This document shows, one piece after another, positions 47,270-59,779 of a stretch of DNA of 64,000 nt (position 1 is its first letter; each line of letters starts with the position of its first letter). The notes under the pieces are model-generated. The model had not been told where the DNA came from. It did no database searches and saw only the letters and a program-made list of their open reading frames with translations. The translations under genes were made by a program, and so were the position numbers. Origin of the DNA: Paramecium sonneborni. Taxonomy: Eukaryota; Ciliophora; Oligohymenophorea; Peniculida; Parameciidae. Location: contig CAJJDN010000018.1 of assembly GCA_905182985.1 (NCBI GenBank), positions 321,926 through 385,925 on the forward strand, written 5' to 3'.

Positions 47270-48727
47270 TCAATAAAATTTTAGTTATTATTTTGAAGTT
47301 GCAGTAGAATAAAATGCAGAAACATGAACTGAACTTCGTTTGCCAATTTCATACTTTGTTTAAGTAGTTTATTTATTCATCCTTTTTAATTCTTTTTCTC
47401 TACTTACAATAAATTTCTATTTAAAATTAGATATATATTACATGTTAGAGACTTTAAAGATTGTCGCATGAGATATTTGAGACAGTTTAAGGTTTAATAT
47501 GATTATATGAATATTATTAAAGATCTTAAGAGAAGTTTCTTTAATCTTTAAACATTTCATTCATAATCTTATTTAATCTATTTAATCGAATTTATTAACC
47601 AAATGAATTCACATCTTTTACTTCAAATAAGTAATGCTAAGAATTGAATTCTTGAGCAGCACTTTTTTTATCTTATTATTTGCTTGTAATAATTTAGCTA
47701 AATGCTCTTTTAGGTCTTTAATTATTAATTTTGGTATTTTCAGTTTCTTCAATGATTTCATCTTATTATTCGACTTCTTATTCATCTTCATATTATTTGG
47801 ATTCTTCTATAAATTCTTCGAAAACAAATTTCTTTTCTATTTCTTTGTTAACAGTAATATCTTTAGAAGCAAAAGGATCTGGTTAAATTGGATCAATTTT
47901 AATTCCAGATTATTAGAGTATTTAATCTAATTAATCAAGTTATTCTAATTATTCTTTGATTTCCTTTTACTGATTCTTTTTATTAAGATGTTTGAATAAA
48001 TCATCGAGATATTTTTATTTTTCTACAAATTCTTCCTCACAGAGAGGTTTAAAGACTTTAAATTCATCTAATATAGTAGGTGTTTTAGAGACCTATTTTA
48101 AATGTGGTATGATTTCAAAGAATCTAGTACCTTTAAATTTAACATAAGATTTGATTTCTTCTCTACTTTTCCTATAAATGCCACGTAATTTCTTAAGATC
48201 TTCTTTAAGATTGGCAATATGATACATTTTATTAATTTCTTCAATGTATCTTCTAAGATATTCTATTCTGGCTTTGTAATTATGTTTTTATTCTCCTTCA
48301 TCCATGAGAACCTTTCTCATAATGTTAATATCTTCATGAATATCTGTACATATATCAGCTAATCTAGTTTTCCATCCATTATTATAATCATAGGAAACTT
48401 CTCCACCAATATTTTACCATCCATTAATTTTATTAGCATCTGGAGGATGAATTTTAAGAACTCTACATTTAGCAGGACCATCAAAAGTTTAAGTTGCATC
48501 TAATTTACAGATACGTCTTTGACTAAATGTCTTACCATTAATATCATTTTGTTTTAAAAACAAATAAGAAATAATACGATCCAAGCTACATTTAGGATGA
48601 TATTATTTTTAAAACTTTGGACATGGATCAAAGAAAGGTGCCTAGATATTAATAAAATTTAATTTACTTCTTCATTTTTTGGAGGACTTAAAATAGGATG
48701 AAGCCGTGTAATTCTTGCCTGTTTCAT
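47270..48727 (-). CDS. Conserved-looking ciliate protein, unknown function
   Basis: About 468 residues with introns of 26 nt (after SPPKNEE) and 25 nt near the 3' end. N-terminal Cys-containing region (APFFDPCPKFQKQYHPKCSL), then ICKLDATQTFDGPAKCRVLK and IHPPDANKINGWQNIGGEVS. A basic helical middle (KARIEYLRRYIEEINKMYHI; YVKFKGTRFFEIIPHLK) precedes an acidic Gln/Glu tail. No family recognised; the layout hints at a structural or axonemal protein. A separate ORF at 48884 (MKEYDINNLNQNSEGG...) may be a missed first exon, but no join was found. Confidence 0.65.
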
Positions 48728-48903
48728 ATTGCAATATAATTTATTGAGCGAATAATTATAATAATAATATAAACATATAAATTCATTATTAAACACACTA
48801 TCCTCTTGCTTAACTTTCCTCATCATCATCTCGTTTACCTCCTTCAGAATTTTAATTGAGATTATTAATATCATATTCCTTCATAAAAATTTATTACCTT
48901 TTA

Positions 48904-49462
48904 TCAAATTTGACTTAACTTTAATAAATACATTTTAAGGATATTTATTTACTCTTATTTTAATTCAGTAGGTAATTCAACTTCAAATTCAATAAGGAAA
49001 TTACCTTCTTACATAGCATCTTTATAGAAATGTACTACTTTGTTTTTGATAGTTCTAAAGCTATCTAAAAAATAACTATAAGAGATATAATTTCCTTGTT
49101 TAGTAATTATATTGAAAAGAGATACAGCTAAGAACTTAAATGTGAATTAACAATCAGTTAATGCCTTTAATAATATTATTTTTTTGCTATACAAATCAGC
49201 TCCTCTCCTTTCATATATAGAATGTTTCTTAATTTTAATTCTTATATTTAAGTCACCAGCCATTACTCCAGGATATTCAACGGGTTTTAACTGCTTTCTT
49301 TCTAAATGCCTTCTTAATATCATCAGTTTTAGCCCCTGGTTAAACTCCCAATAATTCATATAATGATTTATTATCAACATTTTTTGTTTAAGAATTAGAA
49401 CTTTCTTCCTCTGCTCCTCCAAATGAAAAATCACTAAATCCTTTAAAACCTTTTGTAAACAT
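48904..49462 (-). pseudogene. DnaJ/Hsp40 gene with internal deletion
   Basis: The N-terminus MFTKGFKGFSDFSFGGAEEE leads into a J-domain start (KSLYELLGVQPGAKTDDIKK, AFRKKAVKT), cut just where HPDKGGD should follow. The next bases jump, in another frame, to the C-terminal substrate domain of a type I/II DnaJ (VEYPGVMAGDLNIRIKIKKH, ADLYSKKIILLKALT), ending with a dimer-region-like FLIEFEVELPTELK. The HPD motif, the rest of the J domain and the Gly/Cys or CTD1 region are missing. Without HPD it cannot stimulate Hsp70. Confidence 0.75.
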
Positions 49463-49714
49463 TCAAACTAATTTAAATTTTATCTCTTTTAATCATTCAT
49501 ATATATATAAGATGGAAAAATTTAGATTTTTCTAGAAAAATACCAAATCTGCTAATCTAATATTAAAATATGATTGATAGAATTTCTATTTTTAATATCT
49601 CTTCACATTTTCTAATAATTTAAACTCTTCATTCAATTCTTATGTTTTCATTACTTTTATTTAAGAATACATAGCCCTAATTATTTATTGTATAAAATAT
49701 TATATCATTTAATA

Positions 49715-51376
49715 ATGAGTTTATTTTTTGAAGAATAGTTATTAAGTCACAATAAAGATATTGAAACTTCTATGAAAATACTTTTATAACTTGAATAATA
49801 CACTGAATAAGAAAATATTATGTTAATTGCAAAATTATTAATAACATAATCACAATTAATTAAAGAACAATAAGCTGCTCTTTGTGAAATGGAAACTCTC
49901 TGCAAGGATTTACAAGAACAAATAGATAGTCTTTGCAATCACAAATAGTAATTAATACTTGAAAATCACAAATATAGTACATAAATATATGAATTATAAA
50001 ACAATTATAATTCTATAAAAAAGGAGCTTGATTCTGAAAAATATCACAGTCAGCATCTTTCATAACTAGAATCACATATTAAAACATTATTATAAGAACT
50101 AGATTCCTTAAACTCTTATAATGCTTAGCTAATTTCTGAGAATAAAAGACTTAATGAAAATAATTAGTAACTATTATAAATTATTGATGATCATGAAACA
50201 TTAATTTCAAAAATAAACAATGATTAGAAATAATTAGATTATTTTAAATAAGAAGTTTAAAATCAAATCCTAATAAACACTAAAATAACCTAACAACATG
50301 ATATATTGGTAGAATAAATGAAATAAAAAATTGCAGAATATGAACTTAAATTGGATTTTTTTTAATAACAATAACAAAGTACTCTTTAAAGCAGAATGTC
50401 CTTCTCTTTAGTTGATGATTTAGTTAATTAAGAGGATATCTATTAAAAAGTTAATGAAACCATTTAATCTGAGTTTTAAAGCATCATCTAAAATACAGAT
50501 AATAATGAAACTAATAATACTGAATAAGTTGATGAATTTACTTATTTCTAAAAAGAATATTGTGGACTTAAAGATAATCGATATATAAAAGAAATTATCA
50601 AAAAAGATAGAGAATCATTGAAAAAAGAATACATTTATTGTTTTAGTGATCATATTTTCAGGATAAATATAAGAGGAGAAAAATCTAAAAGGATTATGTT
50701 TATTACAGAAAGTACTTGTTATTTTTTTGAAGAACATAATTAAAATATTAAAATTACTAGATAATTTCCAATCTCTAAAGTTTAGTAAATAATATGTTGC
50801 GAGTTTAATCCAATTCTTTGTTGCTTAAAAATAAAAGGGTAAAATGACGATTATTTGATTGAAACCTTTAAATTAAAGGATTTTATAGATTTTTTAAATG
50901 AAACTTTAAATAGTTAAATTTAGATATCATACTAAAAAAATTTTTCAATCTAGTTTAAAAATTACCCAAACCCTAAAAATTTAACTGAAATTGGTAATGG
51001 AATATATGATGGAAGCGGAAAATAAGCGGCTTTCAAGGTATCACAAAAGTAAGGTTTCCTTTAAATGTAATAGAAAACACTCTTTGGATTTTAGGATTGG
51101 GTTGAAGTCTTTGCTTTAATGACAGATGTGGGATTATTATTATTTAAACAAGCTGGGGATATGCATCCAATTCTTTTTGTTCCATGTGCAGATGCAATAA
51201 TAATAAAAAATCCATTGAAATGTAAGCCAAACTGTCTTAAAATAAAATATCGGGATTGTGAATACGTTTTTAATGTAACTTCATAAGCACTTCTGGAGGA
51301 ATGGTTTCAAGAATTAAATAGATAAGTAGTAAGTTAACATAAATTGCAACTATCTTAATCATTAAGGAATCTTTGA
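49715..51376 (+). CDS. Coiled-coil protein with C-terminal PH domain
   Basis: 553 residues in one exon, unusual here for its length without an intron. Residues 1 to about 240 are coiled coil (EQLLSHNKDIETSMKILLQL; KRLNENNQQLLQIIDDHETL). About 285-415 form a beta-rich block (YIKEIIKKDRESLKKEYIYC, INIRGEKSKRIMFITESTCY) like a myosin TH1 or GRAM/PH-type fold. About 430-540 are a PH domain (KQAAFKVSQKQGFLQMQQKT, WVEVFALMTDVGLLLFKQ, VFNVTSQALLEEWFQELNRQ). PH domains bind phosphoinositides or proteins, suggesting membrane attachment of a cytoskeletal coil. It lacks the citron-kinase catalytic part it otherwise recalls. Confidence 0.75.
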
Positions 51377-53906
51377 GATTTAATTTATATATTGTTAATT
51401 AACAAATAAATAATTTTTTTTTCTCTGAAATTTCTATTTCATAATATTTTTCTTATATAATTTTAAATCTTAAACTTAAGACATATCTTTAAGATTTGTC
51501 TTTGGTCATTTTACTTCCAATTTATCAATACACTACAATACAATATTATTCATAAGATCCTCAATAACAGTGAAACCTAAAATTTTATAGTTTATTTATA
51601 GGCAGGGGTTTCATCTGATATTTTATTGGGATCCTTAAATAGGCGCTACACCAGCACACAGTTAAGATTCAAAAGTGATAATTTTAAATATTTGTAAACA
51701 TATTCAAGTAAATAAGCATATAAAACTAGCAAGTTTTACACTAATGAAAAATTAGTTCTTATACTTATTTTGAATTGACTAATTTAAAAATTAAAATTTA
51801 ATATTTATAAACTATTCATTAGTCTTTAGATTACCAAATTTATCAATAAAAATCCAAAACTGGAGTTAAAAGAGCAGCTGAATAATATGGTTTACTAATA
51901 AAGATAAATCTCACATTAGGTATTGAATATAAAATAGATTCACAAAAGGATCAAAGCTTTTCCTAATTTCTTCTGCTATTTGCTAAATAACTTCCAATTT
52001 ATTAAAAAAAAATCAAAATCAACGGTAACTATCTAAAATTTTTTAATGTCGTATATTATTAGTGATTAATTTTTATGATTAACCCGTTTTTTCAGAATTT
52101 TGCATTTGTTGAAAAAAATTAAAGATTTTAATAAGCGGACTTCATAAGGAATTTGTAGTTACAACCCCTTTCTAAAACTCCTTTTGATTAATCCAATTTT
52201 TGTTAATTTGATTAATTAAAAATTGCTGTATTTAAATATTTTTATCAATATCATATTCTACTTATTGTGTGAAATTATGATTTAGCATCAATCATTATAA
52301 ATTTGAGAATCTAAATCACTTCACTTATAATTTAGCCAAATTCAATTTGAAACATTTGATAAAAAATGATTATACACTATTTCATTCGCATATAGTGTGA
52401 TTAAAAATACTTTTCTAATAATTATGATTAGAAAAAAGATTTTCATCTTAAAGAAATATTAACTCTTAATATTGTCGAGTCTTCATTGAAAAAAAACATA
52501 TTTAATTAAATTTTCTAACAATTTTTTTTGAATTTTAGTGTTAAATATGTTTAATTTTTATATTTCTATTTAATTAAGCTAACCAATAAAATTTGTTTTA
52601 AGAGAGACTCAAATGAATAAATATTAACACAGTATATTTTAGTTTAAAAGTTTCTTAATGAAAATTCTCACATTTTCATAATAATTGTGATTTCATTATT
52701 GAATGGATTTCTTAAAATAAAATTATTAAAAATTGTTACGAACAAATATTTGTCAATAAAAAGATCAAAACTAAAATGATTAACTCTTTTGAAATTCTCA
52801 TCTAATTTTTAAATTGCTGTAATATATACCAAAATAAGTTTATTATTANCCAAATTTATCAATAAAAATCCAAAACTGGAGTTAAAAGAGCAGCTGAATA
52901 ATATGGTTTACTAATAAAGATAAATCTCACATTAGGTATTGAATATAAAATAGATTCACAAAAGGATCAAAGCTTTTCCTAATTTCTTCTGCTATTTGCT
53001 AAATAACTTCCAATTTATTAAAAAAAAATCAAAATCAACGGTAACTATCTAAAATTTTTTAATGTCGTATATTATTAGTGATTAATTTTTATGATTAACC
53101 CGTTTTTTCAGAATTTTGCATTTGTTGAAAAAAATTAAAGATTTTAATAAGCGGACTTCATAAGGAATTTGTAGTTACAACCCCTTTCTAAAACTCCTTT
53201 TGATTAATCCAATTTTTGTTAATTTGATTAATTAAAAATTGCTGTATTTAAATATTTTTATCAATATCATATTCTACTTATTGTGTGAAATTATGATTTA
53301 GCATCAATCATTATAAATTTGAGAATCTAAATCACTTCACTTATAATTTAGCCAAATTCAATTTGAAACATTTGATAAAAAATGATTATACACTATTTCA
53401 TTCGCATATAGTGTGATTAAAAATACTTTTCTAATAATTATGATTAGAAAAAAGATTTTCATCTTAAAGAAATATTAACTCTTAATATTGTCGAGTCTTC
53501 ATTGAAAAAAAACATATTTAATTAAATTTTCTAACAATTTTTTTTGAATTTTAGTGTTAAATATGTTTAATTTTTATATTTCTATTTAATTAAGCTAACC
53601 AATAAAATTTGTTTTAAGAGAGACTCAAATGAATAAATATTAACACAGTATATTTTAGTTTAAAAGTTTCTTAATGAAAATTCTCACATTTTCATAATAA
53701 TTGTGATTTCATTATTGAATGGATTTCTTAAAATAAAATTATTAAAAATTGTTACGAACAAATATTTGTCAATAAAAAGATCAAAACTAAAATGATTAAC
53801 TCTTTTGAAATTCTCATCTAATTTTTAAATTGCTGTAATATATACCAAAATAAGTTTATTATTAAATTTCATTAATTATTTATCTGTTAAACATAATTAT
53901 ATAACA
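51377..53906. other. Long stretch without an intact gene; minus-strand relics
   Basis: Nearly half of it is the assembly repeat. On the minus strand, coding-like fragments in several frames occur between about 51480 and 52200: YVYKYLKLSLLNLN followed by FKDPNKISDETPAYK; NPCLQINYKILGFTVIEDLM; FNKLEVIQQIAEEIRKSFDP and, one base off, PNVRFIFISKPYYSAALLTP; and further 5' IPYEVRLLKSL. They are separated by TGAs and frame changes and look like an old pseudogene. Nothing is supported from 52300 to 53906. Confidence 0.4.
51834..53864. repeat. Exact 1015-bp direct repeat split by one N (52849)
   Basis: Copy 1 is 51834-52848 and copy 2 is 52850-53864. No intact gene lies inside. Same structure as the other four N-split repeats. 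Confidence 0.95.
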
Positions 53907-55117
53907 ATGAAAGATTCTACCAGACGTATTTTTGAAAAGGAAAACTAAGCAGAAGTTTCTAATAATATTGAAAAAAGAATCAATTAAAAATCATTTACTT
54001 AATTGGTCTCATTAAGTTTGTTAAATAGATAACCAAGTAATCTAATATCTAATTTTTTTTACAGAAATTGAATTCAAAAGCATAGATATTAAATAATAAC
54101 CTCAACAATAAAATTATTTAACATAAAGAAACCCTAATGTATCAAGTCTCCATTATCGTCCAGATTAAAAGCAAAAAACAACTGTTTCTACAACAGAATA
54201 AATTGTATAAATTGATATTAAAATTTAGTATTCACCAATCACTGTAAGATAGAACACATCTATTAGTTAATGTAATCACGACAATTTAAGTAAGGAAAAG
54301 AAGAATCCCTTAAATAAATTGATTTATCTCTATGGAGATAATATACTTATAAATTATTAGGCTCAAGATTCAATATAAAAGTTTGAGTTTTTGAAAAAAC
54401 ATTCAATAAGCAGTAATTTAAGAGCTAAAATGGTTGATTGGATGGTTGAAGTTTTAACATCATATAAATGTAAAGATTAAACATTTTTTATGGCTGTGAG
54501 ATTGATGGATACATTTTTATATTAAACAACAAAATAACATATTCCTCAAGATTTACATCTAATAGGTGTTACTTGTATGTTCATAGCAAATAAATTTGAA
54601 GAAATTTATCCTATAAAATTATAAATAGTTCATGAAAAAATTGCCCATAAGAAATTATCTAAGGATGAAATAAGAGATAAAGAAAGTTAAATTACATAAG
54701 CTTTAGATTTTAAATTAGTTGGAACAACACTTTCAGAAATTATATCAATGACATTATAACTAATAAATCAACATTAAACAATGCATTAACTTGTCATATA
54801 TTTAGCTAAAATAGTTTTATATGATTATGAACTAATTAGTTAATATAATTATTCATCATTATCAGCTGCATGTATAATAATTGGATGTAATCAGTTATGT
54901 TAAGAATCAAAGGATGAAATTGTAAAAATCTATTTGCTATTAAAATTAGATTGCATAAATATTATCAGTGCTTAATGTTGATAAGGAGGAAACTATAGAA
55001 TTATCAAATAAAATATTAAATTTAGCCAAGAATTTTGATAAGTTATTTCCGAATCTGGAAAACTTAAAGAAGTTCAACAAAAATTCAACGTTAGACATAA
55101 TCAAACTATAAAAATGA
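53907..55117 (+). CDS. Mitotic-type (A/B) cyclin
   Basis: About 384 residues; introns of 28 and 28 nt. A disordered, Lys/Gln-rich N-terminus lacks an evident RxxL destruction box, though short Arg-rich segments exist. The cyclin box begins NLRAKMVDWMVEVLTSYKCK (MVDWMVEV is the A/B-cyclin signature), then FFMAVRLMDTFLYQTTK, HLIGVTCMFIANKFEEIYP, LSKDEIRDKESQITQALDFK, and the second fold LVIYLAKIVLYDYELISQYN, SSLSAACIIIGCN. It activates a CDK for mitosis or amitotic division. It converges on the RBM39-like gene with 38 nt between stops. Confidence 0.9.
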
Positions 55118-55155
55118 ACTTTTTACTTTGTATGTTATTATTATATATTACTATA

Positions 55156-56861
55156 TCATTTGATGATGCTCATAAATTGACTTTCTGTAATGAAATAACT
55201 TTAAACAACTTTATTTCCAAATTTTCTATTGTTCATTAAAACATTAACTTATTTAGCAGCTTCCCATTATTTAAATACAATTATAACATTACCTTCATTT
55301 TTTTTATCAACCCAAACCATTTCAACATCTCCGTACTTTTTGCATTCATCTAAAAATAATAAGAAAATAAAAACTTTCTACTTCTTCTTTTAATTCTACT
55401 ATAGCAGCTTAATTAGATATTTCTAATTCAGTCCACATATTAGTTAAAACAATAACTTTGGTAATACATGGACATGCGGGAGGATTATGTTTAAGAGGCA
55501 TCCAACCAGAAATACAACCTAAAGATGGATTTGGAGATTGTATAATATTTAAAATTCTTTATACAGTTAAACCTAATTATGTCATTAAAGGTGGTAGATT
55601 AATCTATAAATAATAAGTGAATTATATACATTATCAATTAGATTATCATCCATTAACTTTTTCATTAGTGTTATTCTCATAACAGGATTTTAAACTAAAT
55701 CATCATCTAATTATAAATCCATATAATTGTTGGCACCAGAAACTAGTTAAACTTTGATAGGTTTGCCATTTAGAAGAAAAGGTTAGTTATTTATAACTTC
55801 AATCATATTTCTAGCTGATTCTGCCTTTTCATAAGTAACATATAAAACACCAGTCATCCTACCTGATTCATCTTTAGGTATTTCAACAGTATCAATTGTA
55901 CCAAAAGGAACAAAGGCTTCTCTAATATCTTCTTCACTAATTCTTTATAGTTATTCTGCCATTCCTGTAATTTAAACTCTTGCAGGACCATTCATATTTT
56001 ATAAGTCTTAAATTGATTATAGTTTATTTTATTTGATTTACATATTCTTTTAATCTCTAGCTGCTCTATTTTTTTCTGCTTAACTCAATTATATTTTAAC
56101 TGGAATTGTACCTACCTATTGGCCATCCATAATAAATAATCTATCATTTAAAGCTAAAGCCATAGGAATAGATTCTTCTTGATAAAATTCAACATACGCA
56201 ACTCCCCTGGATCTACCTGATTTTTAATCTCTTATAATTCTAATATCTCTAATCTTACCACAATTGAACTATATAATGAGTAAATGATTTATAATATACG
56301 GTTTAGAAAAATTGATATATATGTTTCTCTTTTGCTTTTAACGGTAAACAATACATCAGAACAGTTAGATCTTATCTATGAGCTTCTTCTAATTCTCTTT
56401 CAACTTCTACAATCTTTCTTTCTAACTCTCGAATCTCTGCTTCCATTATTTCAATTTTCCTTTATTTTGCAATCTCTCTTTTCTTTTATATGTCATTAGT
56501 CATTAACAATTATGTAGTTATTGCTTATTATTATTATTCTTTATCTTTTTCTTTTTCTCTCTCTTTTTTACTCTTTTTTTTCTTAGAGGATTTTGATGCT
56601 GATCTTGATCTTCTACCTCATTGAATAATTATTTTATTACTTTTTTTTATCTTTTTTCTCATCCTTTTTCTTTTTCTTTCTTTCTGCACTTTTATCTTTT
56701 TCTCTCTCTTTTTCTTTATATAAATCTTTATTGTGTTTATCTTTATTTTTTTCATGTCCACGATCTCTTTCTTTTTCATTCATCTTAGAATCATTCTTTT
56801 AATTCTAGTGATGTTCATGTTATATGTATCGTTAGAATTACTCAAAATCTAAATCATCCAT
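55156..56861 (-). CDS. RBM39/CC1-like splicing factor (RRM-RRM-UHM)
   Basis: About 531 residues. An RS-like charged start (Lys/Glu/Arg/Asp repeats with RSRSASKSS) and a coiled coil (IEIMEAEIRELERKIVEVER) precede RRM1 (KIRDIRIIRDQKSGRSRGVA, YVEFYQEES), RRM2 (ISEEDIREAFVPFGTIDTVE, MTGVLYVTYEKAESARNMIE) and a C-terminal U2AF-homology motif (NECKKYGDVEMVWVDKKNEG, NVIIVFKQWEAAKQVNVLMN). Introns of 28, 31, 26 and 25 nt. This order is that of RBM39/Rsd1, which bridges U2 factors and activators at 3' splice sites. The UHM R-x-F is altered to RKFGNK. Confidence 0.88.
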
Positions 56862-56878
56862 TTTATATTAATTAAATA

Positions 56879-58473
56879 ATGAGATCAAATATGTTTAATA
56901 ATTATAATCAAAGACCTCCAAGTACTACCAAAGAGAAAATTACATCATAAGGATTACCTAATTATCCATTATTACTTAATAAGGCATAATCAACACCATC
57001 TTAAGAAATCAAATCTAATAATCCTTATTCATCTAACACAACATTCACTTCTATTACCTAATCATCATAAGTAACTTATCATTTCCTATTTTATTAGTCT
57101 AAATTTATTGAATAAAATACTCAAAAACAAAATCAAACTTAAATGATCTAATAACAATTATAGACTCCTATGACAATATCCCAATAAAATACTCAAAAAA
57201 CTGTTTCTACAATTTCCTCCATGTCATAGTCTCAACCTGAATAGTATTAAACTAAATCTATCCAAAATGTCAGCAAAGGAATATGTGGTTTAAGAAATAT
57301 TGGCAATACATGTTTCATGTAATTGTATTTCCATAATATTCAGGAATTCTGTTTTGTAATGTCTACTCAATATTCCTGCTTTTAATGAGCATTTTTTAAA
57401 TTCTGATTATTTAAACGACTTAAATTCTAAAAACTGTTCTGTTCCAAATGAATACAGTAAATTAGTGTCCACTATAAGAAATACTCCCAATTTTCAATCC
57501 ATTGCACCTTATGGAATTAAATCAGCTGTGGGTAACATTATTTACTTATTTTAATAGAAATTGTAATGCCTTGTTTTAGAGGTTATGCTTAATAGGATGC
57601 TTAAGAGTTTTTAGTTGCACTTTTGGATGGTCTTAGTCTCGGCCTAAATAGAGTCAAAAATAAACCAGCATACAAAGAAATGAATGATAATCTTAATGGA
57701 AGATCTTTATAAGATTTAGTAATTCTTATTTTTTTATCATCTTTTTTAGAGTAAAGAATGGTGGGATTATTCAAAAAGCAGAGAAAATAGTCTTGTCCTT
57801 GATTATTTTCAAGGACAACTATTACATACAATTAAATGTTCTATTTGTGGTAGCAGTTCATATGCTTTCGATACATTTTAAGATACATCCTTAGCAATTG
57901 CAAGGGCATTTAAAATATTAGAAGATATGAATTTAGAAAGATTATTAGATAAATATGTAATTGAAGAAGCGATTGATGATTATTATTGTTCAAAATGGTA
58001 TTTAATTTATCGTTATTGTATGTTGAAGCAAAAAACATTAAAAAGTAAAACGTAAATTTACAATTTGGAGATTACCTCATATTTTGATGTTTCATATCAA
58101 AAGATTTGATTTTAGAAGATTTTCCAGTGATAAGTTAAATCATAGAGTAATATTCCCATTGGAATTAGATATGAGAGAATTTGTCAAAGATTCACGTAAG
58201 ATATTCTTAATTTTAGTTGACTAGTCTGTCAAAAACTGTTAATATTTATTATGTGGAATAGTAAATCATAGTGGAACTTTATATGGAGGACACTATACAG
58301 CGTATTTATTGTTAATATATTAAAAAAGTGATAGTAAGAATCCATATAATTAAAAATGGTATCGATATAATGATTCTGATGTTAGAGAATTCGATATAAA
58401 ACAATAAAGATATGATACAGATGGTAGTAGTAGTCCATATATATTGTTTTATGCAAGAAAATCATTGTATTGA
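56879..58473 (+). CDS. Ubiquitin-specific protease (C19)
   Basis: About 477 residues. A disordered Ser/Thr/Gln/Pro-rich N-terminal 135 residues precede the catalytic domain: Cys box [40 protein letters not shown], a zinc-type CSICGS and YYCSKCKKHQK pair, FHIKRFDFRRFSSDKLNHRV, and His box HSGTLYGGHYTA with WYRYNDSDVREF. Introns of 25, 26, 31, 31 and 21 nt, plus a probable in-frame 27-nt one after GGHYTA. It removes ubiquitin from proteins; closest in plan to USP2/USP8-type enzymes. Its start is only 17 nt from the start of the divergent RBM39-like gene. Confidence 0.93.
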
Positions 58474-58510
58474 TTATTATTATTTTAATGTAAATTTTGT
58501 TAATTTAATA

Positions 58511-59658
58511 TCACAGTTATTATAAAAACCATCTTATCCATTAATTTACTTATTTTTAATTTTACATTTCCTACAATTTTGACTGAAGTAATTAATATTA
58601 ATAAGTGTTGTGTATTGTTAATAATACTTAAGCATTCATCTCTTTGCATTCTACAAGATGAGAGATATATAATTTTGTATGATTTTAACATGCAAAACAT
58701 TTACAATCAGAAATGAGAGGAACCTTTAATAAATGAATAAATGTACATTATCTTTAACATCAGAATTAATAGGAAAATTCATGTAACCTATTTTTTTATC
58801 TTAGAGTTCATAAAAGTTAATTTGATCACCAGAAAATTATTCAAGCTCATCTTTCTTAGCATCAAACTTTGGTGGTAAAAGTGCTTTAAGATCAGAAGCA
58901 TATCGAAAAGGCTCTTCAACTTCAAAGCCATCGATTCCCAAACTAAAACCCCATAAAATAGATATTATATCTCCATAACCAGCCAAAATGTATTATAAAT
59001 TATAACCATCAAATACTGATTAGACTACAGATAAAGCATCTTCTTTTTATTACCAATTAGATCCTTAATTAAATCCATAGAGAGTAAAACCTCTAAAATT
59101 AGGATAGTCAACTGCAAATTTTTATTCTTCTGCTGCCATAATTTTAAAATCAGTTTCTAAACCTCCTTAAATTGCTCCAAATATACCAATGTTTGTATCT
59201 TTCAATTAATCTAAACTTTCTTTTAAGAATCGTGCTGATTTTTAAGAAGATCTTTTTAAAGACTTATTACCTGCCTAGATTTCTGGTAATTCAGTCAATG
59301 AGACCAATATCTCTGGATTTATTAATCTAGCTAAATTATTGTATTATTAATTTGTAAATATTTTTTTTCCTTCTAATGAAGTTATTTTTACTCCATCTAG
59401 ATTTGATAATCCTTCAACACATTTCATTTTATAAGAATCAATTGAAGTCATATATAAGATTTTACCTTCTTAATTAATATATTATCTAAAACTAATATTT
59501 GTTTCTGATTAAAGTTTTTTTAATGTATTTTCCATTTGAATGAAATCCCCTGCACTTAATAAACATGTATCCAAATTCAGAGCTTATTAATTAAATGGGG
59601 TTAAGTGATAATATGAACCCATTCTAGTTGTATATATAAACAATGGTGATTTTTTCAT
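58511..59658 (-). CDS. QTRT2: Queuine tRNA-ribosyltransferase accessory subunit 2
   Basis: About 374 residues with one 23-nt intron. TGT-family barrel features: MGSYYHLTPF, VSLTELPEIQAGNKSLKRSS, IGIFGAIQGGLETDFKIMAA, FTLYGFNQGS, ILAGYGDIISILWGFSLGID, and the C-terminal zinc site CKCFACQNHTKLYISHLVEC followed by LLTIHNTYQYQ. The family's second catalytic Asp region is altered, as in QTRT2, which pairs with QTRT1 to insert queuine at the wobble position of GUN tRNAs. The intron is essential: without it the zinc site is out of frame. Stops converge 37 nt from the USP gene. Confidence 0.85.
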
Positions 59659-59779
59659 TTATTATAATTAATTCTTTCAAGTGATTCATGATTTTTTACT
59701 AATAAAAGCTGAAATTAGATAAGAAAAAAGAAAAAATAAAAATAAAAATATCTAATAAAATTGCATAACCTTATTTACC

